From Lactarius indigo (taxonomy: Eukaryota > Basidiomycota > Agaricomycetes > Russulales > Russulaceae), in assembly GCA_025766275.1 (NCBI GenBank), contig JAFKAC010000027.1, forward strand, positions 248,001-312,000: DNA of 64,000 nt. The letters are read 5' to 3'. The translations under genes and the position numbers were made by a program. Under the pieces are notes generated by a model, which had not been told where the DNA came from, did not search any database, and saw only the letters and a list, made by a program, of their open reading frames with translations. This document shows, in pieces, positions 35,836 to 49,620 of this stretch. Position 1 is the stretch's first letter; each line of letters begins with the position of its first letter.

Positions 35836-36271
35836 ACAGACTGAGCCATTCCTAACGTGTTGTATGATATGCCGCCCGCCTTGACGTGCTTATGTATCAC
35901 TAGCGGTTTCCCGTTCCTTCGTTTTCCAATACCCCATCATACACTGTATCTCTCGGTGTTTTGCTCCGATCGCTCCGCATGTATACACTTCTCGTGTCTC
36001 TTGTACACCTGCTAGACAGGACCCACTCATTACTGACCTAGAATCCAATCCCACTGTGATCTTACCCGCATGTCGTTCAGAGTTCGTTAGGAGTTCATGC
36101 GAATGCCGACGATCAGTGAATCATATTCGGTGAAGCCAAGGTGAAGCTAATGAGCCACTACTGCAGTTGAATACAGTAGGTCGAGTAGGGCTCGAGAGGA
36201 TACAAGTCGGCTCTGAAGTACTACTACGGTCGAGTCACCTATCATACACCGCGTAACACTGTAGCATCCTA
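35836..36271. other. Intergenic, convergent 3' ends
   Basis: Between the DUF6593-like stop and the SPE3-LYS9 end. No gene seen. Confidence 0.4.
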
Positions 36272-39051
<2,780 letters not shown>

Positions 39052-40243
39052 ATGTCCGAGCTGGCTCCTTTGGATCCAGAGCTTGTCGCGGATGTGCTAT
39101 CAAGACATCCTTTCGTAACCATCGATGGCGTTTACAACGTCCGCGACCTCGGTAGGATTCCCACTGCAGACGGCCAGCACGTCACGCGGTCGAACTTCAT
39201 ATTTCGCGGTGGAGAGCTCCCTGGAGTAACACAGCTCGGTCATTACCTATTGCTTACCCTCTTCGACTTCAACTAACTCTAATCATGATTGCATGATGCT
39301 CGATGCTAGGTGAGGAACAACTACGGGCCCTCGGTGTCACCACCATATTCGACCTTCGCTCGGACATGGAAATTGCGAAATATGACGCAGCAACTCCAAA
39401 GATTGAGGGAATAACCGTACTCCGCACCCCTGTGTTCACGAAAGAAGACTACAGCCCGGAACGTATGGCACAGTGAGTACTTTTCGGGTTCCGTTTGGGC
39501 CACTGTCCGTGCCCAATCCGCCATGCTTCCACAGACGTTTTCAACTCTACGCCAGCGGAACGACGGAGGTATGATTTTCTCATCGGGGCGATCGTCTTCC
39601 GCATGTTGAGTCCTGCAGGCGTTCATGCAACTCTATTCCGAAATCCTTGACGCGGGCGGGCCCGCGTTCGGCTCGATACTTCGCCATGTGCGCGATTCAC
39701 CCAATGACGGTTTTCTCTTCCATTGTACAGGTGCGCTACCTACCTCTCTCCATTCACTCATTGCTAATGACCGGTTTTCGTTCGTCATAGCCGGGAAGGA
39801 TCGCACGGGGATAGCGGCCGCTTTGCTTTTGTTGGTGTGTTGTATCGGCTTCGTACCCTCATACGTAAGCGCCTAGGTTAACGTTGGCCAAAACTTTTCC
39901 AGCTTGCCGGCGTTGGTAATGATGCGATCTCAGCCGATTATTCCTTGACTCGTATAGGGCGTGAGCCAATGCGCCCTATAATTTTATCGCGGCTCGCACG
40001 CGAACCCATATTTGCGTCAGATCCCACAGCTGCCCACAATATGTTGTCATCAAGGTACGTGCTATATATCCTTAAGGTCACCTTGATACAGATGAACTGG
40101 GCAGGGAAGAGACAATGCGAGCATTTATCACGATGCTGGACGAGCGGTATGGCGGTGTGAAGGAGTATGTACGACGTATATGTGGCCTCACGGACCAAGA
40201 CATTGCCGCTATCCGACAAAATCTCCTCCTGCCCAAGCCATAA
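39052..40243 (+). CDS. Tyrosine-protein phosphatase (Y_phosphatase3 type)
   Basis: Seven exons: 39052-39238, 39310-39472, 39535-39568, 39619-39730, 39791-39834, 39903-40054, 40105-40243 (276 residues). Starts with GVYNVRDLGRIPTADG and TRSNFIFRGGEL, then GVTTIFDLRSDMEI, and the phosphatase loop HCTAGKDRTG (CX5R: Cys about 165, Arg about 171) followed by IAAALLLLLAGVG. This matches the single-domain fungal/bacterial phosphatase family whose members act on phosphotyrosine or phosphoinositides. An intron (39731-39790) splits the active-site loop between Thr and Ala. The predicted protein is soluble. All splice sites are canonical and no lesion was seen. Confidence 0.92.
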
Positions 40244-40423
40244 TATACACTTATGCCTCTACACTTGTCGCTCGACCGTTCCTGCCTTCATATTATCCAC
40301 GGAGTTATGCACTCAATTAATTGTCCTATAAGCTATGCGGTGTGTAAGTATGTGGGTACATATGCATATGTGCAAGTCGAAAGCAAAGGAAATCGTCTGT
40401 TATCATGTATCACGCGTCACGCG

Positions 40424-43400
40424 TCACGTCTTTCGCACAAGGCTCAACCCCCGCTTCGGCCGTGCACCGAGGACCTGCCCCTGCGCCGTAAGGGTCGTAG
40501 CCACACCACCCTGAACCCTTGCGCGCGGATTCAGGGGGCTGAGCGCGCCTGGTCGTCCATTACTCGGCCCCGCAGCGCTAGAACCCGTTCCCGACGAGGT
40601 AGGCGGCGCTGGAACTTCTCCGAGTCCGGTAACTCGCCGTCGCGGGACAGGGCGCTCTGGAAGCGCGGAGCTTGGCAGTGTGGCGCTAATGTCAGGCGCG
40701 CTGCCGAGCGCGACACGACGTGCCCGCTCGTGTCGCGTCTGCACGGCGCGGAAATGCGCGAGAAGTTCAGGCCACTTGATCTCGTCACGTGTTAGCTTTG
40801 ATCGCGTCGCAACCGTCGCAACCGTACTCCTGCGGACAGCGTTAGCCTGTGTGGTATAAGAGAACGGGTGGACGGACGGTCTGGGTGCGATATGCAGGAA
40901 ACCGGCCGAGTTGACGGCATTCAGTCGGTTTCGGAGAGAGATAAAGGCGGAGCTTTGCGGGAGGAGCATGAGCAAGCCATACAAACATTTGAACAAATAC
41001 GGGTATCTGTCAGGCTCAAGAAGCTGTAGACGAATATCTATTACACCTGGCTCGTGAGTGTGAATAGGTCATCCAGTGGGCGTGCTTACGCACAGGTGAA
41101 TACGGGAGATTCAATGAGTTGAACGAGCTTGTCGATCTGGACGAGAATTTGGACAGTCATTTCGAGGTCGGCGCTGCGTCCTCAAATAAGAGACGCTTAT
41201 GTCATGCTCAGGAGAAAAACACTTGCAAAATGCCAAGGAGGTTGGATGCGTGTTCATAAGCCTGAGCAAGCAAGCAAAGAGAGAATACGGCGACGGCGTT
41301 GTGACACCACGATCGATATAGCGTCACAAAGAGCGCTTGGCCATCTTGCTGTGAATGTGTAGGATGAGAAAAGGCGGTATGGGGTGGGTCGAAATATCAG
41401 CGTACCCGCGTTTCGAGGCTTTTGAGCCGTCTGCGAAAATCGGCAAGCTCGGGTGATGTGATGAGAATCATAGAGAGCTTTTGTACAATGACGCTGGCAA
41501 AGTCAAGATCCTAGCCATGGCTGCTTAAATTCGATGAACTGGCGTTTCAAGAATTCCCACACCTCTTCTTTTTCAAGAATCTCGGCAAATGCTTTGTAAA
41601 TGCGTTCCGTGCTGAGGTTGAGGCAGAGTTGTCTGATTATAAGACTTCCGCGTGTCTCCAACAGCCTTCGATCTGTGCTGAAGAGATCTAGTAAATTGAT
41701 CATGAATGCCTTGAAATAACTATCGTCCGATGCAGACGAAATTTGGGCGAGAAGTTGAAGGTCGTGTTTGATGACCTCTTCAGAAGTATCGGACAACGTC
41801 TTGAGAAGCGCGGGGAACGTCCCATCATCCATCGCAAGGATCTGTCCTACGCGGATAAACAATGATAGCCCTGGGAGAAGTAGAGTACCGAACCTTCTTC
41901 GGCGCCTTCTGGTGGAGCATGATGAGCCACTTGAGTGCTGCGACGCGTGTCTCCTCGTGCTCGCTCAGAAATTGTATTGTCAGGGCATTCACAGTAGCCT
42001 GGTAGTCAAAAGCATCTGCAAGCACTTCGCGCTCGGGTGCGGATGACGGGCCAGCAGCGCTCCCCAGAGATTGTGGGGACGGTGGTCGAGGAGTGGGCGA
42101 GCGAGCAGTCGACGACTGACCGTCCAGTGGTGTTAATAGGCGTGGCGCTTGAGCACCATCCGTCTGGGGTTGCATACTAGCGCGCTTCTGGATCGTGATG
42201 TTGCTCGGAGTCGGTGTAATAGTCGGGTCTGCTAACGATTCGACCGAACCAGACTCGCGCGAGGCTGGCATTTGCGTATTTTGACGCGACGGGGGCGGGG
42301 AGGCCGGGACAAGGGAAGGCGATGCAGACGGGCCACGGGCAACTACGGGAGCGGGTCGCTCGCTCGGCAATGTATTTTGGCGAGACGGCGGTTCGGACGG
42401 TGAGGGAAGTGCCTGGATTACACTCAAGAGGAGCTTGTTTGTGCGATTTGCAGAAGACTGAATCATAGGGACGTGGTGTGCCAGGTTGGGGAGGATGGCT
42501 GGGATGAGACGGGGAGTGAACGACACCATGACCTCCTGAGTGAATGTCAGCAGCTCTGAAAGCCAGAGAAGTGCGGTTGACTGTTGTATTTCGTCATCTG
42601 GAGAGTTGAGTTGCTATATTGCCATATTACCCCAACGAACAGTCAACTTACGCTGCGGATCCAGCTGCTGAATCAAGATCTCGATGATCGCAGCATAGTC
42701 GATTCGAACACCTTGCCCTGGGACCCAGTCTGTGGAAAGTGAATATCTGCAAGGACGTAGCATCGAGACGTACCTCCTACGTCCCGTTCGTGCACGTCTG
42801 ACTCGGCGTCCCCGTTCGGTTTCTCCACATCTAAAGGAAGTGCAAGAGGTGAATCACCGTTAAGGAAGGAGACTCGTTCCGTGTCAGAAAGAGCGGCGAT
42901 ATCTGATGATCGTTCCTTTACCCGCTCGGCATCCACGCGGTTATGCTCTTCGGACTCCACGTCTCCTGCACGCTGCTGCTCCTCGCGGTGCTTCCGCACG
43001 ATAGTAACTTCGCGGATCTCACGTAGAAACTCGGCAAGCTGATTTTCTGCTGCGATGCGAACATCTTCTGTTGGATCGGATAGATATTTTCTGGAAAAGA
43101 GGTGAATCGGGAAAGGAAGACGTGAAGAGAGGTAGATCCCCACAGTAATCCATCCAAGAGATGGGGAAGATACGTGATCAACTCGAGCTCTGGGACAGAG
43201 TCCAACACGGAGATCCAAGAGACGAGAAAGGATCGTGTGAAAGGGGAGACCACGTATATGCGATCAGAGAGAAGTGGGACAAAGCGGGAAAGGGAGAATG
43301 CGCGGCGGGGCACCACGCTCGTACCGTCGTCATCAGGGTGGGGGACGACAATCCCGTTGTCACTGTCCGGGGTGCGGTGCTTCTCTGTCTCGGGAAAGTG

Positions 43401-44057
43401 GGGAACGTAATACGAGGCAGACTCGGCAACGATGTCTTTGAGTAAGCGATCGAGAAGTTCTGCTCCGTTCTTGACGGAAAGTTCAGGATCTGCGGCGAGC
43501 TGGAGGATGGTGAGTGTCAAGGTGGGAAAGAAGGATGTGACGGACTTTGCTCAACGCATCGAAGATAGGGTTGAAATAGACCAAAACCTCTCCCTTTGAT
43601 ACCTTGGCGATATTGTAGAGACACTCCGCTGCGAAATAGCGCACGCGATTCTCGGGGTCAGAGAAGCAGACAAGAAGTGGCTCGAGGAAGCGTTCCATAT
43701 ATGGCGCTATGTCGACACTGAGGGCGATAGCGGTACCAGCGAGGCCAATCAGGCCTCCATTACGGACATGGAGCGCGTTGGTGATGCTAGAGAACATGTC
43801 GATGAGTTGGTCAACGATCTGACCGATACGTCGTTCATCGCCTTGTTGATGGCATTCGCGGACAAGTCTATAGGAGTGACAAGGTAAATTCATAGTCACG
43901 AGAGGATGAGCAATAGGTAGTTGTTATACTTTTCAAGATCGAGGGCGGCTGCCTTGCGGCGCTCGTACATCTTGTCAACTAACTGTTTCGCTATTGCTGA
44001 GTCTGCACGGGACGTTGATAAAAAAGCAGTGAAAGTTGTAACAAGTGTTTTACCCAT
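40424..44057 (-). CDS. VAC14: VAC14, scaffold of the PI3P 5-kinase (Fab1/PIKfyve) complex
   Basis: Eleven exons on the minus strand: 43930-44057, 43546-43867, 43144-43499, 42774-43090, 42652-42729, 41894-42597, 41563-41841, 41406-41510, about 41221-41348, 41094-41173, 40424-41037 (about 1036 residues). HEAT-repeat protein of the vacuole/endosome membrane that holds Fab1 and Fig4 together to control PI(3,5)P2. Diagnostic blocks: [126 protein letters not shown]-like [40 protein letters not shown] Pro/Ser-rich insert (about 42040-42420) lengthens it relative to yeast. The border near 41221 is the least certain. Confidence 0.92.
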
Positions 44058-44440
44058 GGAGTTGGTGCTTTCGTTATGTTTCTAATTCACGATTTGTCGA
44101 AGGGGATATCATATATCATGGACGCCTGCGGTGACTAGCGTAGCCTCAACCCGGTGACGTCTGCGTTCGAGGAGGACACGTGATCTGCAGAGCGTGTTGT
44201 GAACCGATTCGGTCACATGTGACTCTCAGTAAAAACAAAAAAGTCGGAATGAGTCAGCAGCGGTCTGGATGTGGTCAGTCTGTGGTCAATTCAGGTCAAG
44301 CTGAGTCTGCCAGCAGTCAGAAATTTTGCACAAGTCTGAGCAAGCTGGACCAGAGTCATTTGGTAGTCATTTGGTAGTCAGGTCTAGTCTGGTGTTAAGG
44401 TAGCAGTCACTAGGTCTTTGCAAGTTGCTGCTGCGCTTCT
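44058..44440. other. VAC14 upstream region with GTCAG/GTCT-rich stretch
   Basis: 44240-44410 holds more than a dozen AGTCAG, GGTCAG, AGTCT and AGTCATTTGGT-type words, a degenerate short-period repeat of unknown nature. It abuts the TSD of the solo LTR. No gene. Confidence 0.4.
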
Positions 44441-44819
44441 TGATGAACAGCACACATAGGGATGATACTCACAGTGACAAGGGAGACTGTGGTGAGATAT
44501 CAAGGGTGGCTAGAAGGAGAGGTGTACAGGGTGAGTTGCAGTGGAAGCAAGGAAGTCTGGCACACAACAGTGAGGAACTGATGATACATTAGAGAGGAGG
44601 AGACATACCTGGCACACAACAGTGAGGAACTGATGTGGACCAGGAGCATACATGGTACTCTACTTATACTCATACAGGGAGTGACAGTACTACAAGGTGA
44701 GTAACATCTAGTCACAGAATACAAGACACATTTGTTCTATACATGACACAAAGGAGTGGATATAAAGAGAACAAGGCAATGAGAACAAGAAGAGTCCAGA
44801 GCAGGATGATATCATAGTG

Positions 44820-46381
44820 CATGGCTTCTCTTCCACCTACCACCACTATCTCCTCTGCTTCCCCCTCCCCCTCTCCTCTCATCAATGCCTTCCACACTTT
44901 GGCAGATTGTCTGCAAGCTCCTGAGTTTGCTCAGGTCCCTCATCCTATGTTTGCCTCCCTTGTCCATGACATCATTTTTGGTATTCTTCCCATGCCTGAC
45001 CATTCCACTCCCATCACCGAACTCCTTGGCATCTCTGACTGGGGACCTCCCTTTGTGAACCCCATGCCTGTTGACCCCTCCTCTCCTACCCAGCCTTTTG
45101 CTGATCTCCTTCGCACTGTGGAAACAGTGGTCTCCAAAGTCGACGCTCTGGCCAGGAGAGTTGACCAGTTGGCTGCCCCTGCAGCCTCCCCTCCCAAACC
45201 CTCTGCCCTGCCCAAACAGGCCACACCCTCTCATGCCCCCAAACCCTCGACCCAATCCCCCCCTAAACCCACTTTTGCCTCCCACACCGCAGCCCTGGCT
45301 CGGCCTAGCCTTGTTATCTCCCAGCGCCTCACAGACTCCCAGGGAATGGGTGCTCTGGCTGTCAGGAGGTTGCCAGCTGATATCTGTGCCCACCTTAACT
45401 CTGCCCTACTTGACTCACCCCACCAGGTGACCTTATCTGCCACCCACTGGACCCCTAAACAGAACCTTGTGGTCATTGCTGGCCCTGATACCATGGCTCA
45501 TTACCTCAATGCCGCCTCTGGCTTCATCTCTGATGCCCTCTCCTCCTTCTTATCGCATGACCCCTCCAACCTGCTTCCTATTCAGACCCATGAGAATGTT
45601 CGCTGGTCTCGCATCACCATCAATGGCATCCCCACTGGAGCCACCTCTACTTGTGCACCTTACTCTCCTGCAGAATGTCACGATTCACTGGCATGTGACA
45701 ACCCCTTCTACCACACCCTCCACCTCACCAACCTCCCCTCATGGGTCAGGGCCCCAAGCTCTTATGCCCCTGGGTCGCTGTCCTCCCTGGTCATCGCTTT
45801 TGAGGATCCTGACAGGTCTGCCAGTTGAGCCCTGCTCGATCAGCGGACTCTGTTTGCCTTTGGGCACTCCAGGGACCTCCAAAGGTGGAAGCTGAAGCCT
45901 TGTGCCAAGGCTCCTGCCTCCTCTGCTTCGCAGAAGGCTACCCTCTAGGCCCCTAGCCTCACACATTGCACTCCATGACTACGCTTCCTATGTCCACTCA
46001 CACATTTCCTGACCCCATCTTCAGATGGGCCTAACAAGTGGTCCTTACGCTTGGGTTTTGCTAGTGTTTTCCCACCCTCACTTTGGTGACGAACCTTTTA
46101 CCTCTTTTGTGGGGGTCTATTTAATCTTCCAGCTCCGTTTTCCTTGTTACTGTTAAGTCAGAGAAGGCTTCCAACTCTATGCTCTAGTTAAATGACTCCT
46201 AGTAGTTGTTCCAGTCTGAGGCTCTATATGCACGGTTAGCGCAGGTACTGTAATATGGTATTCCTGAACAGGCAGAATGGATCTCCTAAATCCTGCAGTT
46301 AGTTCTACTGTAGGGACCAGTCCTGTACATGCACGTTACTCTACCCCAGAATATAAATTGGTCTAAAAAAAAAAAAAAAAA
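44820..46381 (+). mobile_element. Non-autonomous LINE derivative 1 (ORF1 only, poly-A, 15 bp TSD)
   Basis: The element begins one base before an ATG and ends in 17 A (46365-46381). The 15 bp sequence GATGATATCATAGTG occurs on both sides (44805-44819 and 46382-46396), as expected for target-primed reverse transcription. It carries an ORF1-like gene and a 3' UTR but no endonuclease or reverse transcriptase. Confidence 0.88.
44821..45945 (+). pseudogene. LINE ORF1-like protein, copy 1 (nonsense-broken)
   Basis: Open for 335 residues to TGA at 45826-45828; the frame continues after it (ALLDQRTLFAFGHSRDLQRWKLKP) in clear alignment with copy 2 (GLLASKSLFIFGTCATIKKW), so the stop is a secondary mutation. 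Pro/Ala-rich linker around residues 95-160, then a conserved domain with RPSLVISQRL, LSATHWTPKQNLVVIAGP, NVRWSRITINGIPTGA, PSWVRAPSSYAPGSLSSLVIAFEDPD. The shape matches ORF1 proteins of Tad-like fungal LINEs up to the point where zinc knuckles would begin. Confidence 0.75.
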
Positions 46382-46615
46382 GATGATATCATAGTGACAT
46401 CATAATAAAGATAAGAACAAAAGTAGAACAAAGAAATGTAGTACAATGGTAAGTCCAGAATAGTCCATATGATGTCATATACATGTGATGTCATGATCCA
46501 GATTGTACAGATCAAAAATGAATAATCTAATCTACTGTAGTCCATTATCTACAAGTCCATTTAGAGCCATTAAGTGTGCACAGGCTACTTATCAACACTT
46601 CTCTGATGAGGGTTT

Positions 46616-47158
46616 TGTTGATAAGTGACCTGCATGCACTTAGTGGCTCATATGTACTGGACTTACAGCATGGACTGCTTTAGATTAGATGAATTGGACT
46701 TGTAGATTACATAGTTTTGATCTGTACAATCTAGCGCTTATCATTGTATCATGTATGACATCACTGTACAATGACATTGTATAGACTACTCTGGACTATT
46801 CATTGTACTCCATCCTTTGTTCTCCTTTTAGCATTATGTTTATTGTGATGTCACTATGATATCATCCTTGTCTGGACTCTCTTTGTTCTAGTATGCCTTG
46901 TTCCCTTTATACACACTCCTTTGTCCTGTTGTAGAACAATGCATCCCTTGTACTCTGTGACCCTATGTTACATCCCTTGTAGTAGTGTCACTCATGTAAA
47001 ACAGTATAAGTAGTGTACCATGTATGCCCTGGACCACATCAGTTCTCACTCTGTTGCATGCCAGGTAAAGTTCCTCCTCTGTAATACTATGATCAGTTCT
47101 TACTCTGTTGTGTGCCAGACTCTCTGCTTCAACTGCAACTCCCTGTCTCACCTCTGCT
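46616..47158 (+). repeat. LTR fragment, plus orientation
   Basis: Begins TGTTGATAAGTGACC and matches the LTR family of 44441, 52753 and 53750 through GTCTCACCTCTGCTTC, then leaves homology before the expected end (no ...TGTTCATCA). It is a 3'-truncated LTR joined to transposase sequence. Confidence 0.65.
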
Positions 47159-48160
47159 TCATGACTCACATGAGGTCACCTCTCAGAGGGCTTCAAACTG
47201 GGTTTCTGACAATGACAATGGTGGCGATCATGGGAATAGTAGCAGCGAAGATGGTGGGAAACTCAATCTGGGGCTAGGGGATATTCAACACACCTTGGAT
47301 GCAGCACTTGATGAGATTTGTCACAGGCACATTCTCAGGGATCTGGGCCCATTGACCCATACTGACTGAGCCCTCAACATTTGGGACGACAGGGAAAGCC
47401 TCCAGAAAGCTTGTGCACCCCTCTTGGTCATAAGCAAAAGCATGGATTTTGATGCCTTGCTTCGTGCACATCTCACTGGGATGGTTGGAGTACTGAACCT
47501 CTATCTAGACCCAGCCCTTCAATACACCTGGAGAAGAGCATCAGAAACTGTTTTGAAAATTGAGGGGAAGGGCATAAATCATGCACAAATGATCCTTGAG
47601 TTTGTCTGCAGTGAGGACATCCCATGGCTCTGATATCACCATTCCCACCAGACAGTTCTTGATGACAAAGACACCTCACAGTTCATCCAGCTCCAGATAA
47701 TGGCCCATACAAAAGGCCGCTACATCACAGCATCTGATATTGTTGATGTCATTGCCAGTGAGGAGGTCCAAGAGAGATTCTCACACTCTGGGATTACTAA
47801 GCCAATGATTTCTGGGAGCACAGCACATCAATGGCTGCTGAAACTGAACTGGTGCTTTGGTCCCACACAAAATGGGATGTATCTGGATGGCTATGAGCAT
47901 CCAGATGTTGTCATGTACTGAGAGGCATTTGTTAGAAGGTGGAAGGAATACAAGAAGCACTTCCATTTGTGGGACAATGACGACAATCTGCTGCCACTGC
48001 CAAGTGGCTTTCCTGTGTGGCATGTGCCTGGTGCCAGTGGCCAATTTTACTTGATCCTCGTCACCTATGATGAATCCACTTTTTTCCAGAATGACCTCTG
48101 AAAGACTCACTGGATTCACAAGAGCAATAAGCCCACCCCACATCAGAAAGGGGATGGCCA

Positions 48161-49620
48161 GGGGACAGAACTCCTTTCTTCCGTACCACCACCATGCCAC
48201 CCAAACCTAAACCCCCCCCCATCCCCATCACCCCGCAACAAATTGCAGGGGTCCTCTCCTCTGTTGCAACTGGTATCGATAAGCTCTTAGCCTCAACACC
48301 AGATCATACAGACGTGCTGCGACAACACATCAATGCCTTCCTCTCTCATGCCACAATTCACGCACTCCTTGGGGACTCCCCCCCTCCCCCACCATCCGAA
48401 CCCCTCCCTCAAAATACTCTTAAAGATATAGCAGACATTAAGAAATCACTCTCGGCCCTTCAAAAGGCACTGGCATCTAGCCCACAGACTAGTAAACCAC
48501 CTCATGCCCCAAAGCCTACCCAAGCAGGACCCTCAGCCCAGAAGAAACCTGAGGTCACAGCCCCCTCCTTTGCAAATGTGACTGCCCTGCCACCACGCCC
48601 TAGTGTGGTTATCAGCCTTGCACACCTTGACTGGAACGACAACAGGCCCTCCCTGGCCCAACTCTGCACCAGCATCAACTCTGCTCTGGCAGCAGCCCAG
48701 AACGACCAAGTTCGCATCTCCGCTGTAAAGTGGACTGCTAGGGACAACTTGGTCCTAATGGGAGGCCCCATCACCACAGCACATCACCTCCAACTCACTA
48801 TTCCCACCATACGTCAGCATTTCTCTGAGAGAATTTCAGCCTCACACGACTCCCACCCCATTCACATAAGACCTAACGTAAAATGGTCAAAAATTCTCAT
48901 CAACAGCGTCCCCACCGGAGTTTCACCAACCACATCTGCTCACTCCCCTGACACCTGCCACGCAGCCCTAGTCGCAGAAAACCCTAACTACGCCACTCTC
49001 ACAATCACACAGAAACCCAGCTGGGTCCGAAACCCCTCCTCATACTCTGATAACGCCCTCTCTTCCCTCGTGGTGGCATTCGAGGACCCAGATGGCTCCC
49101 TGGCGCGTGGTCTTTTGGCCAGTAAGTCGCTCTTTATCTTCGGCACCTGCGCCACCATCAAGAAATGGAAGCAACGCCAACCCACATCCAAAGGCAAAAA
49201 TCCCGCACCAACCAAACCACACTCGCCATCACCTCCTGATTCCCCCTCCCTCACCAACTACCGACAGCTGGAACTCGAAATCCTCTCCACCCCCACCTCT
49301 CCTTACACAGCCGGGCCGCCCACCAGGCCCTCTCAAGACATGAAGGGAACTGCAGGAGTTGCTGGGAAGGCCCAGGCTAAAGGCTCCCGTTCAAGACCCA
49401 AATAGCCGACCCGAGCATAAGCGACTTCAAGACTTCATCGCCCTCTCTTCCCAACACTTGACTGTTGCTTGCTGCCCCTTATGGGGCGGAGGAGACATAT
49501 GATGCACAGCATGTTAATAGTCAGCAAATAGTATATCCTGTAAAGATCCAAATAGTGTCGTGCTACGTGGGGTATTTGGCCCCGAGGCGCACGTAAATGG
49601 ATTTAAAAAAAAAAAAAAAA
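48161..49620 (+). mobile_element. Non-autonomous LINE derivative 2 (ORF1 only, poly-A, TSD)
   Basis: Inserted in the transposase between GDGQ and SIIVS. The target duplication is GGGGATGGCCA (48150-48160 and 49621-49631), extended by AAA if the tail is counted. A 33 bp leader precedes the ATG; the element ends ...GGATTTAAAAA with 17 A (49604-49620). It has no reverse transcriptase. It keeps far more CpG than the sequence around it, so it is the younger insertion. Confidence 0.9.
48194..49405 (+). CDS. LINE ORF1-like protein, copy 2 (intact, 403 aa)
   Basis: Uninterrupted frame. Pro-rich start (PPKPKPPPIPITPQQ), a helical stretch (about 20-65), a Pro/Lys linker (about 90-135), then the conserved core RPSVVISLAHLDW, VRISAVKWTARDNLVLMGGP, NVKWSKILINSVPTG, PSWVRNPSSYSDNALSSLVVAFEDPDG, KSLFIFGTCATIKKWKQ, and a basic Pro/Ser tail. 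This order matches nucleic-acid-binding ORF1 proteins of Tad-like LINEs but the CCHC knuckles and ORF2 are absent. It may bind RNA and recruit a reverse transcriptase from an autonomous LINE; that is inference. Confidence 0.78.
   Translation: MPPKPKPPPIPITPQQIAGVLSSVATGIDKLLASTPDHTDVLRQHINAFLSHATIHALLGDSPPPPPSEPLPQNTLKDIADIKKSLSALQKALASSPQTSKPPHAPKPTQAGPSAQKKPEVTAPSFANVTALPPRPSVVISLAHLDWNDNRPSLAQLCTSINSALAAAQNDQVRISAVKWTARDNLVLMGGPITTAHHLQLTIPTIRQHFSERISASHDSHPIHIRPNVKWSKILINSVPTGVSPTTSAHSPDTCHAALVAENPNYATLTITQKPSWVRNPSSYSDNALSSLVVAFEDPDGSLARGLLASKSLFIFGTCATIKKWKQRQPTSKGKNPAPTKPHSPSPPDSPSLTNYRQLELEILSTPTSPYTAGPPTRPSQDMKGTAGVAGKAQAKGSRSRPK

Larger units (their letters stand above)
44441..46597 (-). 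mobile_element. Solo copia-type LTR with perfect TSD, carrying a nested LINE derivative
   Basis: Starts TGATGAACAGC and ends CTTATCAACA, the minus-strand form of the LTR at 59294-59892. It is flanked by CTTCT on both sides (44436-44440 and 46598-46602), so a single LTR remains after LTR-LTR recombination. Without the nested insertion (44820-46396) it is about 580 bp. Confidence 0.85.

Noticed and set aside
41503..41530. A frameshift in VAC14 near 41510
   Set aside because: The apparent break is a 52 bp intron (GTGTGG...GGCTAG) that joins ILEKEE to DLDFASV.
46616..47158. 5' LTR of a full copia element ending at 52753-53296
   Set aside because: The interval holds transposase and LINE sequence and no copia internal region; the second LTR has its own TAGGC duplication.
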